A DNA stretch of 51,808 nt from Oscillatoriales cyanobacterium CG2_30_40_61 (GCA_001873365.1 MNYZ01000063.1:1-51808), one strand, 5' to 3'. Positions 24,093 through 33,758 are shown, counted from the first letter of the stretch. Numbers and translations are program-made. The notes: generated by a model not told the origin, from the sequence alone.

Positions 24093-25529
24093 ATGACATT
24101 AAACATTGAAATCTTAGAGCAAAGTTTTGAGAAAGTCAAACCTCGTGCTAATGAATTTGCAGCCAGTTTCTACGAGAATCTTTTTCAAGCACACCCAGAA
24201 GTGAAACCACTGTTTACTAAAACAGATATGAAAAACCAAGAGAAAAAACTGTTAAATTCTCTGGTTTTGGTAGTAGAAAATCTCCGCAACCCAGAGGCTT
24301 TAAGTCCAGTTCTCAAGGCCCTAGGAGGTAGACACGTCGGTTATGGAGCTATTCCTAAATATTATAAACCAGTGGGAGAAGCACTGCTAATGACGTTTGA
24401 GCAGTATCTGGCCGAAGATTGGACTCCTGAAGTCAAAAAAGCTTGGCTAGATGCTTATAGAGCCATTACAACCTTGATGTTAAAAGGTGCGAGGGAGGAA
24501 TCTTCGCCTCAAGTTGTTGAAGCTCAGAAACCTGCTATTGTACCAAAGCCTATCCCAGCAGAAAAACCTAAAACTTTAGCAAAACCTTCAACATTAACAG
24601 ATGAAACCCCAAAAGAATCTCCGCAATTTCAGACAGACCCACAGAAAAAAGCTCTGATATCAATGCAGTTAGATGAACAAATTTTAAAAGAAATTATCAA
24701 TAATTTTATCGCAAATTATCAGAAGTTTCAGACCAAAATATCAGAACAGCCATTAAGTGAAGTCCTCAAACAACTTCCCAGGAAACTTATTGACGCTTTC
24801 TGGGAAGCACCTGTATGGTTAGTCGCGGTAGGTTCGGCAGTTATTTTTACGGTAGTTCTTGTAATTGTTGATGACAATTCTTTACTAGCAGAGGTTTTGG
24901 GTGCTGCTGATACTATCAGTTTGGTGGTGGCGTTAGTTCTATTTATTAAAGAAGCTCCAGACCGCAGAAAACAATTTCATTATCAAGCTTGGAGTATAGT
25001 TGATGCAGCCCAAAATGTTAAAGTTAGTTATGCCAGAATTTTGGCACTGCAAGATTTGAATGAGGATGGAGTTTCTTTGAAAGGTTTGGATGCTCCTGGT
25101 GCGGAGCTAGTAGATATTAATCTCTCCCATGCCAATTTGAGTAAAGCAAATTTGATAGAAAGCGATTTGACAAATGCTAATTTGAGCTATGCCAATTTAG
25201 ATAATGCTAATCTCAGTCAGGCTAAACTGAGTGGTGCAAACTTGAGTCATGCAAAATTGGGTTTTGCTCACTTGAATCAAGCTAATTTGAATAGTGCCAA
25301 TCTCAGTAATGCTAACTTGATTTGTTCAGATTTGAGTAATGCTAACTTGAGTGGTGCTAATTTGAAAGATGCTAGTTTAAATGGTGCTAATTTCGAGGGA
25401 GCTTACCTCACGGGTGCAAATCTCAAAAATGCTAAAGTCAGCGATTATGAACTGAGTAGTGCTTTTCGGGAAGGTGCGATTATGCCCGATGGCTCAAAGT
25501 ATAAATCATCACTTAGCGATCGCTCTTAG
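24093..25529 (+). CDS. Membrane-anchored globin with C-terminal pentapeptide repeats
   Basis: 478 residues. Residues 1-133 form a bacterial single-domain/flavohemoglobin-type globin with Tyr27 (B10), Phe41 (CD1), Gln49 (E7) and proximal His81 (F8, in GGRHVGYG), the same heme-pocket set as Vitreoscilla hemoglobin. A Pro/Lys-rich linker (about 140-185) follows, then a helical part (190-235), two hydrophobic helices (about 241-259 and 272-286), and A(N/D)LXX pentapeptide repeats (about 335-448). There is no reductase domain. It is the last gene of the NOX cluster. O2 or NO sensing or scavenging at the membrane is inferred. Confidence 0.85.
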   Translation: MTLNIEILEQSFEKVKPRANEFAASFYENLFQAHPEVKPLFTKTDMKNQEKKLLNSLVLVVENLRNPEALSPVLKALGGRHVGYGAIPKYYKPVGEALLMTFEQYLAEDWTPEVKKAWLDAYRAITTLMLKGAREESSPQVVEAQKPAIVPKPIPAEKPKTLAKPSTLTDETPKESPQFQTDPQKKALISMQLDEQILKEIINNFIANYQKFQTKISEQPLSEVLKQLPRKLIDAFWEAPVWLVAVGSAVIFTVVLVIVDDNSLLAEVLGAADTISLVVALVLFIKEAPDRRKQFHYQAWSIVDAAQNVKVSYARILALQDLNEDGVSLKGLDAPGAELVDINLSHANLSKANLIESDLTNANLSYANLDNANLSQAKLSGANLSHAKLGFAHLNQANLNSANLSNANLICSDLSNANLSGANLKDASLNGANFEGAYLTGANLKNAKVSDYELSSAFREGAIMPDGSKYKSSLSDRS

Positions 25530-25548
25530 AGAAGGTTTTAAAAGTATT

Positions 25549-25636
25549 CTACAGAAACCAAGTCCTCAAAGAAAATTCCGGTTTCTAACCCACGCAGGTG
25601 GGTTTCGTCTGTGTAGCCGCGATTTCTAATCGCCGG
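25549..25636. repeat. Multi-hairpin dispersed repeat, copy B (partial)
   Basis: It starts with CTACAGAAACCAAGTCC, lacks the GTCCAC/GTGGAC hairpin, then has AACCCAC/GTGGGTT and the GCGATT/AATCGC hairpin with the same linker as copy A. It lies 20 bp after the globin stop codon, in the same orientation as copy A. Confidence 0.75.
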
Positions 25637-25653
25637 AGATAATAGAGATAATA

Positions 25654-25777
25654 GGCGAATATAATTCGCGACTACAGAAACCAAGTCCACCTGCGTGGAC
25701 TCAAAGAAAATTCCGGTTTCTAACCCACGCAGGTGGGTTTCGTCTGTGTAGCCGCGATTTCTAATCGCCGGAGATAG
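25654..25777. repeat. Multi-hairpin dispersed repeat, copy C (full)
   Basis: A full-length copy: GCGAATATAATTCGC, the GTCCAC/GTGGAC hairpin, AACCCAC/GTGGGTT and GCGATT/AATCGC, in the same order and orientation as copy A at 19421. Copies A and C flank the LysR-NOX-globin segment as direct repeats. Confidence 0.8.
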
Positions 25778-25838
25778 GTTTCTATTTTTTAGTTGATCTC
25801 GTTTTGATCTCGTTTCTAGGTTCTACCTACAAATGCTC

Positions 25839-25912
25839 TACAGGAGGCTCCGCCTCCATTATCCTAGAGGCAGAGCCTCCGAAAGCAGTTCCCAGGGTGA
25901 CCCTGGGAACCA
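25839..25912. repeat. Cluster of GC-rich palindromes
   Basis: Three consecutive hairpins: GGAGGCTCCGCCTCC, GAGGCAGAGCCTC and the TTCCCAGGGTGACCCTGGGAA palindrome. They lie in the spacer between the globin and groEL genes and continue the repeat-dense tract. Such elements are common dispersed repeats in filamentous cyanobacteria and may also act as terminators. Confidence 0.7.
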
Positions 25913-25919
25913 GGAAAAC

Positions 25920-25985
25920 TCCGGTTTCTAACCCACGAAGGTGGGTTTCATCTATGTAGCCGCGATTTCCAATCGCCAGGGATAG
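25920..25985. repeat. Multi-hairpin dispersed repeat, copy D (right half)
   Basis: Contains CCGGTTTCTAACCCACGAAG, the GTGGGTT arm, a linker with two changes (TCATCTATGTAGC) and the GCGATT/AATCGC hairpin. It directly abuts the groEL stop codon, so it may form its 3' end structure. Confidence 0.7.
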
Positions 25986-25986
25986 G

Positions 25987-27672
<1,686 letters not shown>

Positions 27673-27695
27673 TCATTAATCACCAATAAGTCACT

Positions 27696-27722
27696 TTAGC
27701 ACTCAAGGGTTTTGAGTGCTAG
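27696..27722 (-). promoter_or_regulatory. CIRCE operator (HrcA site)
   Basis: TTAGCACTC-N9-GAGTGCTAG matches the CIRCE consensus (TTAGCACTC-N9-GAGTGCTAA) at all but the last base. It lies 33 nt upstream of the groEL start. Established knowledge: HrcA binds this inverted repeat and represses chaperonin genes. Confidence 0.93.
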
Positions 27723-27820
27723 TTCGGAAATCCGTCATTGTGGGGAGGTCGAGTTAAACCCAATTTGTCTCTACTCGGTTGCTGATTAAAAAAAGCAAGT
27801 TTAAAATATCTTAAAATGGG

Positions 27821-27829
27821 TGCTATAAT
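27821..27829 (+). promoter_or_regulatory. Extended -10 promoter for the HEPN pair
   Basis: TGCTATAAT is a perfect extended -10 box (TGN-TATAAT). An AT-rich TTAAAA sits near the -35 position. The start codon of the HEPN gene follows 36 nt later, with GGGAGG as ribosome binding site. Confidence 0.6.
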
Positions 27830-27864
27830 CAATACGGCGAGTTTTTGGGAGGTATACTAATTTT

Positions 27865-28275
27865 TTGAATAGACAGGATTTTCAGGAATTAGCATTAACT
27901 CGACTTCAAGAAGCAAAAGTGCTTTTGGATAATCACCAATATTCCGGTGCTTACTATCTGAGCGGTTATGTGATTGAATGTTCTTTGAAGGCTTGTATCG
28001 CTAAAAAAACTCAGCAATATGATTTTCCTGACAAGAACACGGTTATGGACAGTTATACCCATAATTTAGAAAAGCTGGTGAAAGTTGCTGGGCTTGATAG
28101 AGAATTAAAGTCTCTACTAAATGATCGAGTATTTTCATCTCGATGGTCAGAAGTTAGGGACTGGTCAGAAGAAAGCCGTTATAAAAAAAATAACCAACAA
28201 AAAGCCCACGATATTTACTTAGCAATTACCGATCCTAATCACGGAGTTTTACAATGGCTACAGCAACATTGGTAA
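27865..28275 (+). CDS. HEPN-domain protein
   Basis: 136 residues with the HEPN helical core: ALTRLQEAKVLLDNHQYSGAYYLSGYVIECSLKACI, then THNLEKLVKVAGL. The start is TTG at 27865 (12 nt after GGGAGG); no better ATG exists. The canonical RNase motif R-x4-6-H is not obvious (R and H near 106-116 are farther apart), so nuclease activity is uncertain. The 3' end overlaps the next gene by 22 bp, implying translational coupling. HEPN proteins often pair with MNT nucleotidyltransferases; the partner here is not MNT-like. Confidence 0.8.
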   Translation: MNRQDFQELALTRLQEAKVLLDNHQYSGAYYLSGYVIECSLKACIAKKTQQYDFPDKNTVMDSYTHNLEKLVKVAGLDRELKSLLNDRVFSSRWSEVRDWSEESRYKKNNQQKAHDIYLAITDPNHGVLQWLQQHW

Positions 28276-28673
28276 GTCAAGAAATAGAAGAAGGTCAAAG
28301 ATTAATAGATGCTCTCAATACCGCAGGTTTATCAGTTCATTCTGCTTTGTGGCTGTATGCGTCAGAACCGGAAATATGGCACTTGACACTTGCTTTACCT
28401 GTGTATGATGATGTAGGGTCACTTAAAACTTATGAGCAGATATTATCCGTTTTTCGCGAAGTCAAACCCGACTTAAAAATTGATTGGACAGGAATTGTAG
28501 CTGTTAGTCCTAACGATGAATTAATTCAGGGTTTAAGTCAAGATCAACAACATTGGAATATCGACTTATCAGGAAGACGCATGACCAATAGTAGGGTTAA
28601 TAGAATATTGATTGAAGATGCTTATATTTATCAAATTGGGGAGAATTTACAACTAGGAATTTTACCCCAATAA
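28254..28673 (+). CDS. Unknown partner of the HEPN protein
   Basis: 139 residues with alternating helix and strand, for example EIEEGQRLIDALNTAGLSVHSALWLY, then EIWHLTLALPVYDD. The start ATG lies inside the HEPN gene (22-bp overlap), so the two are probably a functional pair. There is no GSX10DxD nucleotidyltransferase signature and no DNA-binding motif. I do not recognise the family; an antitoxin or regulatory subunit is a guess from gene order. Confidence 0.65.
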   Translation: MATATLVSQEIEEGQRLIDALNTAGLSVHSALWLYASEPEIWHLTLALPVYDDVGSLKTYEQILSVFREVKPDLKIDWTGIVAVSPNDELIQGLSQDQQHWNIDLSGRRMTNSRVNRILIEDAYIYQIGENLQLGILPQ

Positions 28674-28702
28674 GGCATAACCTATTATCAAGGGAATCCC
28701 TA

Positions 28703-29158
28703 TTAAGCCCTATTTGGGGTTCTCTGTTCCCTACAATATTGTAAAAACTGTTCAGGAAATAGAATCAATTCTCCCGATTTAAACTGTTCTAGGGGAACCC
28801 ATAACGCTTTTTTCTTGCGTTTGTTTTCGATAAATTTTAGTTCTTCGAGTTGATAGAATTTCAGATCCACAAAATCACAGCCATAGATTTGAATGAATTC
28901 GTGTTGGACATGATTTTGGTAAACAAAAATATTTTCTAAACAGCCTAAATAATTAATATTAGTTAATTTCGCTTGAATTTCTTCTTGAAATTCTCGCTTT
29001 AAAGCATCAATACTCGATTCTCCAAAATCAATATCCCCTCCTAAAGCTCGATAGAAAGTTTGTTGTTTAATAGCATCATAGTTTTGGGAAACAAAAATGC
29101 GATCGCTATTTTGAATTAATCCTAATGCTAAAACTCGAATTTTACTGGATTTAGACAT
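28703..29158 (-). CDS. Nudix hydrolase
   Basis: 151 residues. The Nudix box is GDIDFGESSIDALKREFQEE, fitting GX5EX7REUXEE but with Q in place of the final conserved G. The catalytic metal-binding E residues (REFQEE) are present, so activity is plausible. The family hydrolyses nucleoside diphosphates linked to another moiety; the substrate is not predictable. It is convergent with the HEPN pair. Confidence 0.82.
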   Translation of the reverse strand: MSKSSKIRVLALGLIQNSDRIFVSQNYDAIKQQTFYRALGGDIDFGESSIDALKREFQEEIQAKLTNINYLGCLENIFVYQNHVQHEFIQIYGCDFVDLKFYQLEELKFIENKRKKKALWVPLEQFKSGELILFPEQFLQYCREQRTPNRA

Positions 29159-29207
29159 AAGATAAAATTAGGGGGATATCAAGACGCGACTGAGCGCGTC
29201 CCCACTA

Positions 29208-29660
29208 CTAATTATAATCGCCTACGCTAGATTGATAAATGTCTTTTTCAATCGGCCAATCTTCATTTTCACCGCCAATAATTAGTTTTTCAATGGTGAC
29301 ATATTCTTGACTAAGTTGACGAAAAGTATTAATTAAAACATCAAGAGCAAAAGCATCACTGGTTCCTAAATCAAACCAACACCGCGCCCAAACTCCTTCA
29401 TATTCTATGTCTCCCATATTGTGCATCAGTGCCATCATACTATTATCCACAATGGCATCATCATAGGTCATATAATTTAGGTCAATTCCCGTGTCCTGAA
29501 CCTGTAGATTTTCGGCATTAAATCCTCCCATTTTTCCTAATAGAAACCAAGAATCAAACACTTCCTCAATATAATCCCGTTCACTGCGAGAAGGGACGGT
29601 TTGAAATTGTAGCCAAATCCAAATATCAAAAGGATTACATTCTCTAAACAAAACTTCCAT
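29208..29660 (-). CDS. DUF3531-family protein
   Basis: 150 residues. The segment EVLFRECNPFDIWIWLQFQ followed by GKMGGFNAENLQVQDTGIDL is characteristic of DUF3531, a family conserved in cyanobacteria and plastid-bearing eukaryotes. It is acidic, has no membrane span, and its molecular function is unknown. It lies 9 bp after the stop of the TPR gene on the same strand, so the two are probably one transcript. Confidence 0.8.
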   Translation of the reverse strand: MEVLFRECNPFDIWIWLQFQTVPSRSERDYIEEVFDSWFLLGKMGGFNAENLQVQDTGIDLNYMTYDDAIVDNSMMALMHNMGDIEYEGVWARCWFDLGTSDAFALDVLINTFRQLSQEYVTIEKLIIGGENEDWPIEKDIYQSSVGDYN

Positions 29661-29669
29661 AATTACAGT

Positions 29670-30704
29670 CTATAAAGTTGGTAATTGATTAGCAGTTGGC
29701 CCCCAAAGACCATTAGCATCTCTAATTGTATCTCGCAAAGGATCACAGGGACGGCTTTGATTATCAATGCGGTTTAAATTTTTGCATTGTTCATAAAAGA
29801 TTTGAGCTACTAATCGTTTAGGAAGTTGATCCGATTGACCCAAAGATTGAGTAAAATATTTTTGAGCTTCTTTTAACTGGGTTGGGGTTGTGGTTTGATT
29901 TTCTGCTTTTAATTTTTTCCCCTGGTCAGCTAAGATTTGGGCTTTTAAATATAATACTTCTGGATGGTTGGGAGCTTCGGACAGGGCTTTTTCAGTATAA
30001 GTTAAAGCTTGATCCATCTGACCTAAATTTTTATAACCAACGGCAATACCACGATAGACTAAATAACGAGGTTCGGCTTGTTTTTCTAATTGATTAATTG
30101 CTTTTTTTGAGTCAGAAAAAGGAAGATTTAAGGATAACAATAAATCCATATAACCTTGAATTAAATTGAGTTCAGGATCTTGAGGATCAATTTTTTGAGC
30201 CACATCTAAGAATTTTAACACTTCTTGTAATTTATTCAATGCTTTAGGCGCGCCCTTGAGTGTGCCTTCTGTCACTACAGTATGACCTCCTTGTAAAAAT
30301 AAACCCACAGCTACATAGAGATTACCACGCAAAGGGTCTTTTGTACTTAATAACTTGGCAGTTTCTAGGGTTTTATCGCTATAGGTTTTTAAGGAGGTAA
30401 AATCTTCATCTTGGTACGCTAAGGAAGCCAAAAGAGCATAAACTAAAGGTTCATTTGGTTCTTGAGATTTCGCTTGTTCTAAATAGTTTTTAGCCTGTTT
30501 ATAATTCCCTTGGGCAAACATCGCCTTAAACCCTAATTCCGTTTGATTTCCAATCGGACGAGGCTCTTTTTTACGGAAGGGATCGGCAGCTAAACCTAGG
30601 TTAATACCTAAACTAAATGCGATTAAACCTGCACTAATTCCTAGGACAGTTTTTTTCATAATTGCAGATAATTTCTGGCTCTTAAACTGAGAATAAATTA
30701 TCAT
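29670..30704 (-). CDS. Secreted TPR protein
   Basis: About 344 residues from an ATG at 30704, chosen because AAGAGG lies 9 nt upstream; upstream ATGs at 30815 and 30713 are less likely and one at 30659 is also possible. A signal peptide (MKKTVLGISAGLIAFSLGIN, then LGLAADP) precedes TPR repeats (FKAMFAQGNYKQAKNYLEQA, and QMDQALTYTEKALSEAPNHP). It is probably periplasmic or lumenal. It resembles the Sll0314-type proteins of Synechocystis by general layout; its role is unknown. Confidence 0.75.
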   Translation of the reverse strand: MIIYSQFKSQKLSAIMKKTVLGISAGLIAFSLGINLGLAADPFRKKEPRPIGNQTELGFKAMFAQGNYKQAKNYLEQAKSQEPNEPLVYALLASLAYQDEDFTSLKTYSDKTLETAKLLSTKDPLRGNLYVAVGLFLQGGHTVVTEGTLKGAPKALNKLQEVLKFLDVAQKIDPQDPELNLIQGYMDLLLSLNLPFSDSKKAINQLEKQAEPRYLVYRGIAVGYKNLGQMDQALTYTEKALSEAPNHPEVLYLKAQILADQGKKLKAENQTTTPTQLKEAQKYFTQSLGQSDQLPKRLVAQIFYEQCKNLNRIDNQSRPCDPLRDTIRDANGLWGPTANQLPTL

Positions 30705-30867
30705 CGTTTTCATCCTCTTATTAAAGTTTAAATAGAAGGCGTAACCAAGGCTAAATTCAGGTTGACTTGGGATTGGTTCTCTATAAATATTAATTTGTTT
30801 TCTGGCTTTCGGCAAGGGTAAACTCAGATTTTTTTGAGAAAATAGGTAACAATAATCGCTCCTATTG

Positions 30868-30876
30868 TGCTATGAT
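30868..30876 (+). promoter_or_regulatory. Extended -10 promoter of the ABC-rsmG unit
   Basis: TGCTATGAT fits TGN-TATAAT with one mismatch. It lies 84 nt before the ABC ATPase start codon. No clear -35 box was found, as is usual for extended -10 promoters. Confidence 0.45.
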
Positions 30877-30960
30877 ATAAGCTGAGGTAATTGGGCATTT
30901 TACTATTGCTCTTGCTTTGTTTTGGGGCCGGATTATCATTGAATTGGTGTTTTTTTTCTG

Positions 30961-31644
30961 ATGCTTTATATCAAAAACTTAGTTTATCATCCCGCCGCCA
31001 GTGACAAATCGATTTTAACTCAGGTTAACTTAGAATTGGCACCGCAGCAAATGGGATTGATTATTGGGCCTAGTGGATCGGGGAAAAGCACACTACTAGA
31101 GATTTTATCGGGTTTGGCCACAAAAACCCAGGGAAATATTCGCTGGCGTTCGCAAGAATTAACCCCAGAACACCTACAACAACTGGTGGGTTTAGTGTTT
31201 CAATTTCCAGAACGACATTTTTGTGGGGGCACAATTTTAGAGGAATTGCGCCTGGGTCATCCCGAAATCGATGCCGAACAGGTTGATAAAGCCCTGGAGG
31301 AAGTGGGACTAGGCCATTTATCTTTACAGGTCGCGCCCCATTCCCTCAGCGGCGGACAGCAACGACGTCTGGCCTTAGCGGTACAATTAATTCGCCAACC
31401 GCATATTTTAATGTTAGATGAACCTACGGCCGGGTTAGACTGGTCAATGCGACAACAACTGATTAATTTATTAGGGAAATTAAAACAACATTGGACGTTA
31501 TTAGTCGTTACCCATGATGCCCGAGAACTGTTTGGTTTAGCTGACCGATGTTGGTCATTAAAACAGGGTCATTTAACCGCCCTAGATATTGACACCATGG
31601 CAACAGAAGAAAAACAAAAAATTGCCGCTTTCCCTCCCGTTTAA
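30961..31644 (+). CDS. ABC transporter ATPase (ECF/CbiO-like)
   Basis: A 227-residue ATPase: Walker A GPSGSGKST (36-44), Q-loop in LVGLVFQFPERHF, signature LSGGQQRR, and Walker B ILMLDEPTAGLD. The FQFPERHF context is typical of energy-coupling-factor ATPases and of the plant plastid ABCI11-type proteins. No membrane partner is adjacent. It lies 18 bp before rsmG and is probably co-transcribed with it. Confidence 0.88.
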   Translation: MLYIKNLVYHPAASDKSILTQVNLELAPQQMGLIIGPSGSGKSTLLEILSGLATKTQGNIRWRSQELTPEHLQQLVGLVFQFPERHFCGGTILEELRLGHPEIDAEQVDKALEEVGLGHLSLQVAPHSLSGGQQRRLALAVQLIRQPHILMLDEPTAGLDWSMRQQLINLLGKLKQHWTLLVVTHDARELFGLADRCWSLKQGHLTALDIDTMATEEKQKIAAFPPV

Positions 31645-31662
31645 TTTTTAATTAATTGAATT

Positions 31663-32412
31663 ATGAATCAAATTTCCTCTCCCCAATTACCTGAAATGAC
31701 CGCCATTTGGCAGGAAACCTTAAATTGGCAACCCACTCCCGAACAACAGGTTTTATTCCAACAATTATTTGAGTTAATTATTCAGTTTAATCAACAGCTT
31801 AACTTAACTCGTCTGACTGAACCCGAAGAATTTTGGGAAAAACATTTATGGGATTCTTTCCGAGGAATTTCCTTTTTATTATCAGAAAAAAATGCTCTTT
31901 CTTCGGGGACAAAATTTATTGATATTGGTACAGGTGGGGGTTTTCCTGGGATTCCTGTGGCTTTAATTTTTCCTGAATCTTCTGTCACCCTTTTAGATTC
32001 AACTCGTAAAAAAATTACCGCCTTAACTACTATTTTAGAAGAATTAAAGATCAATAATACTATTCCCTGGGTGGGTCGCGCCGAAGCCCTGGGTCAACAT
32101 CCTAAACATCGAGAATCCTACGATTTTGCCCTATTAAGAGCCGTTGCACCGCCCTCGGTGAGTGCTGAATATGCCCTACCGTTATTAAAGGTGGGAGGGA
32201 CAGCCATTCTCTATCGTGGTCATTGGACACCGGAAGAAGAACAACAGTTAATCGCGGCGGTTAAACAGTTGGGGGGAGTGCTAGAATCTGTTGATGGATT
32301 TAACACTCCCTTAACCCAAAGTATTCGCCATTGTCTATACTTAAAAAAAGTTAGACCCACGGCTAAACAATATCCCCGGGCTATTGGTGTTCCCGGTCAA
32401 AAACCATTGTAA
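31663..32412 (+). CDS. rsmG: 16S rRNA (guanine527-N7)-methyltransferase
   Basis: 249 residues with the RsmG/GidB fold. The SAM motif FIDIGTGGGFPGIPVAL and the following TLLDSTRKKITAL are diagnostic, as is the N-terminal FNQQLNLTRLTEPEEFWEKH. It methylates N7 of G527 in 16S rRNA using S-adenosylmethionine. Confidence 0.95.
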   Translation: MNQISSPQLPEMTAIWQETLNWQPTPEQQVLFQQLFELIIQFNQQLNLTRLTEPEEFWEKHLWDSFRGISFLLSEKNALSSGTKFIDIGTGGGFPGIPVALIFPESSVTLLDSTRKKITALTTILEELKINNTIPWVGRAEALGQHPKHRESYDFALLRAVAPPSVSAEYALPLLKVGGTAILYRGHWTPEEEQQLIAAVKQLGGVLESVDGFNTPLTQSIRHCLYLKKVRPTAKQYPRAIGVPGQKPL

Positions 32413-32731
32413 TCGAGGGAATAGGCAATTGGGAATAGGCAATTGGGAAGATATAAAATTAAGCAATGTGGAAGATATAAAATATTGAATTCCTATTATC
32501 CATTACCTATTACCCATTAGATATCACCGATTACCCATGATAACTGAAAAAGCCCATTGCCAATGCTGTGATTTGTGTCACAACATTAGATAGATTTCCA
32601 ACTATTATTTCAGATGTACCAATATCACAGAAGCTTGTGATCAAGTTCATCGAAGTTAGGGGATTAACTTCACTTGTTTTCTGAGGTTCATCCCCGATGA
32701 TTGGATGGAGTCAATTAGGAGGAGTCCGCCA
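32413..32731. other. Intergenic region with short repeats
   Basis: About 320 bp. It holds a duplicated GGGAATAGGCAATT and a heptamer-like tract (TTACCTATTACCCATTA) related to the STRR tract at 7175. The right part is the leader of the next gene, whose AGGAGG at 32717 is an unusually perfect Shine-Dalgarno sequence. Confidence 0.6.
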
Positions 32732-33280
32732 ATGCTACCGCTCAATCTAGTCTTAAACTTAGATCAAGACTTTACTGCCATTCAGGAGATGACCGCCGAA
32801 ATTCATCATTACTTAAGAACCCCTGTCTCTATTATTACATCCTCATCGTACTTACTACAAGTTTCCCTGAGCCCTAATCAGAATGTGTCTAAGTCTCCCT
32901 CGAAATATATCGCACTGATGCAGGATGCGGCTCAATGTTTGGAAACCAGTTGTCGTCGGATGATTACCCGAATGAATCAAGCTAATTTTGATAGTTGGGC
33001 TTTAAATCGGATTCGTTTTTATTTGGATAAAATCATCTATTTTTGCCAAACCGTTTTGGGAAATTTAGAAACGATTTCCCATTCAAACTATCATAATAAA
33101 CTCATGGATGAGACGGAAAAATCTGAAATTATTAATTTACTTGTGGGTTTAAATCAATGGTCGATGCAGATGACGGATGTGTTAAGTTCGGATTCTTTTA
33201 ATAATTATGTTGAAAAGTTTTCTGAGGGTCTATTTATCAGGTCACGTTTTAATGATTTTGAGGATTATCAATCAGCATGA
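32732..33280 (+). CDS. Stand-alone histidine-kinase dimerisation (DHp)-like protein
   Basis: 182 residues from ATG 32732, chosen because AGGAGG lies 9 nt upstream; an ATG at 32705 lacks this. Residues 23-35 (EIHHYLRTPVSII) match the H-box of HisKA domains, with H26 as the likely phospho-acceptor followed by YLRTP. No ATP-binding HATPase domain follows: the rest is helical and ends at 182. It may be a phosphotransfer or decoy protein, or a kinase remnant. No partner is adjacent. Confidence 0.6.
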   Translation: MLPLNLVLNLDQDFTAIQEMTAEIHHYLRTPVSIITSSSYLLQVSLSPNQNVSKSPSKYIALMQDAAQCLETSCRRMITRMNQANFDSWALNRIRFYLDKIIYFCQTVLGNLETISHSNYHNKLMDETEKSEIINLLVGLNQWSMQMTDVLSSDSFNNYVEKFSEGLFIRSRFNDFEDYQSA

Positions 33281-33301
33281 ATATAGAAATCTCTAATTAT
33301 C

Positions 33302-33331
33302 AAAAAAAAAGACATGGTATTAAACCATGTC
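33302..33331 (-). terminator. Intrinsic terminator after the MoaD-like gene
   Basis: Stem GACATGGT/ACCATGTC with a 5-nt loop. On the minus strand it is followed by nine U residues. It lies 33 bp after the stop of the MoaD-like gene, a textbook Rho-independent terminator. Confidence 0.9.
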
Positions 33332-33363
33332 CTCGGAGAGTTTCTATTAATATTTCAAGTCAA

Positions 33364-33639
33364 TCAACCACCAGCAACCGCCGGAACAATACTAACTTCA
33401 TCCCCGGATTTTAGTTCTGTTTTGGTTCCTTCTAAGAAGCGAATATCTTCGCTATTCACATAAAAATTCAAGAATCTCCGAGGTTCACCACTGTCATCAC
33501 AGAGACTTTTTTTAATCCCTGGACAACTGATTTCTAGGGAATCAATTAATTCAGAAACACTAGAACCCTGACACTCAATGGTGGCTTGATTGTTAGTAAA
33601 CTTTTGCAGAGGTGTGGGAATTAAAACTTTAACGGTCAT
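33364..33639 (-). CDS. MoaD/ThiS-family sulfur carrier
   Basis: 91 residues with a ubiquitin-like beta-grasp and the obligatory C-terminal GG ([10 protein letters not shown]). The C-terminal Gly would be adenylated and thiocarboxylated by an E1-like enzyme. It sits directly downstream of thrC on the same strand and ends in a terminator. This linkage to threonine synthase is a recurrent cyanobacterial pattern; a CysO-like role in cysteine synthesis or a role in molybdopterin are both possible. Confidence 0.85.
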   Translation of the reverse strand: MTVKVLIPTPLQKFTNNQATIECQGSSVSELIDSLEISCPGIKKSLCDDSGEPRRFLNFYVNSEDIRFLEGTKTELKSGDEVSIVPAVAGG

Positions 33640-33758
33640 AGATTCAACAGGAAGATAAATTAACAGTTGGGGTTGAGTAGAAACGTTTTAGACTATTTTA
33701 GTACGGGCCGGTTGATCGAGATGGGCGGTAATTAGCAAATATCTCACAAAACCCGCCC

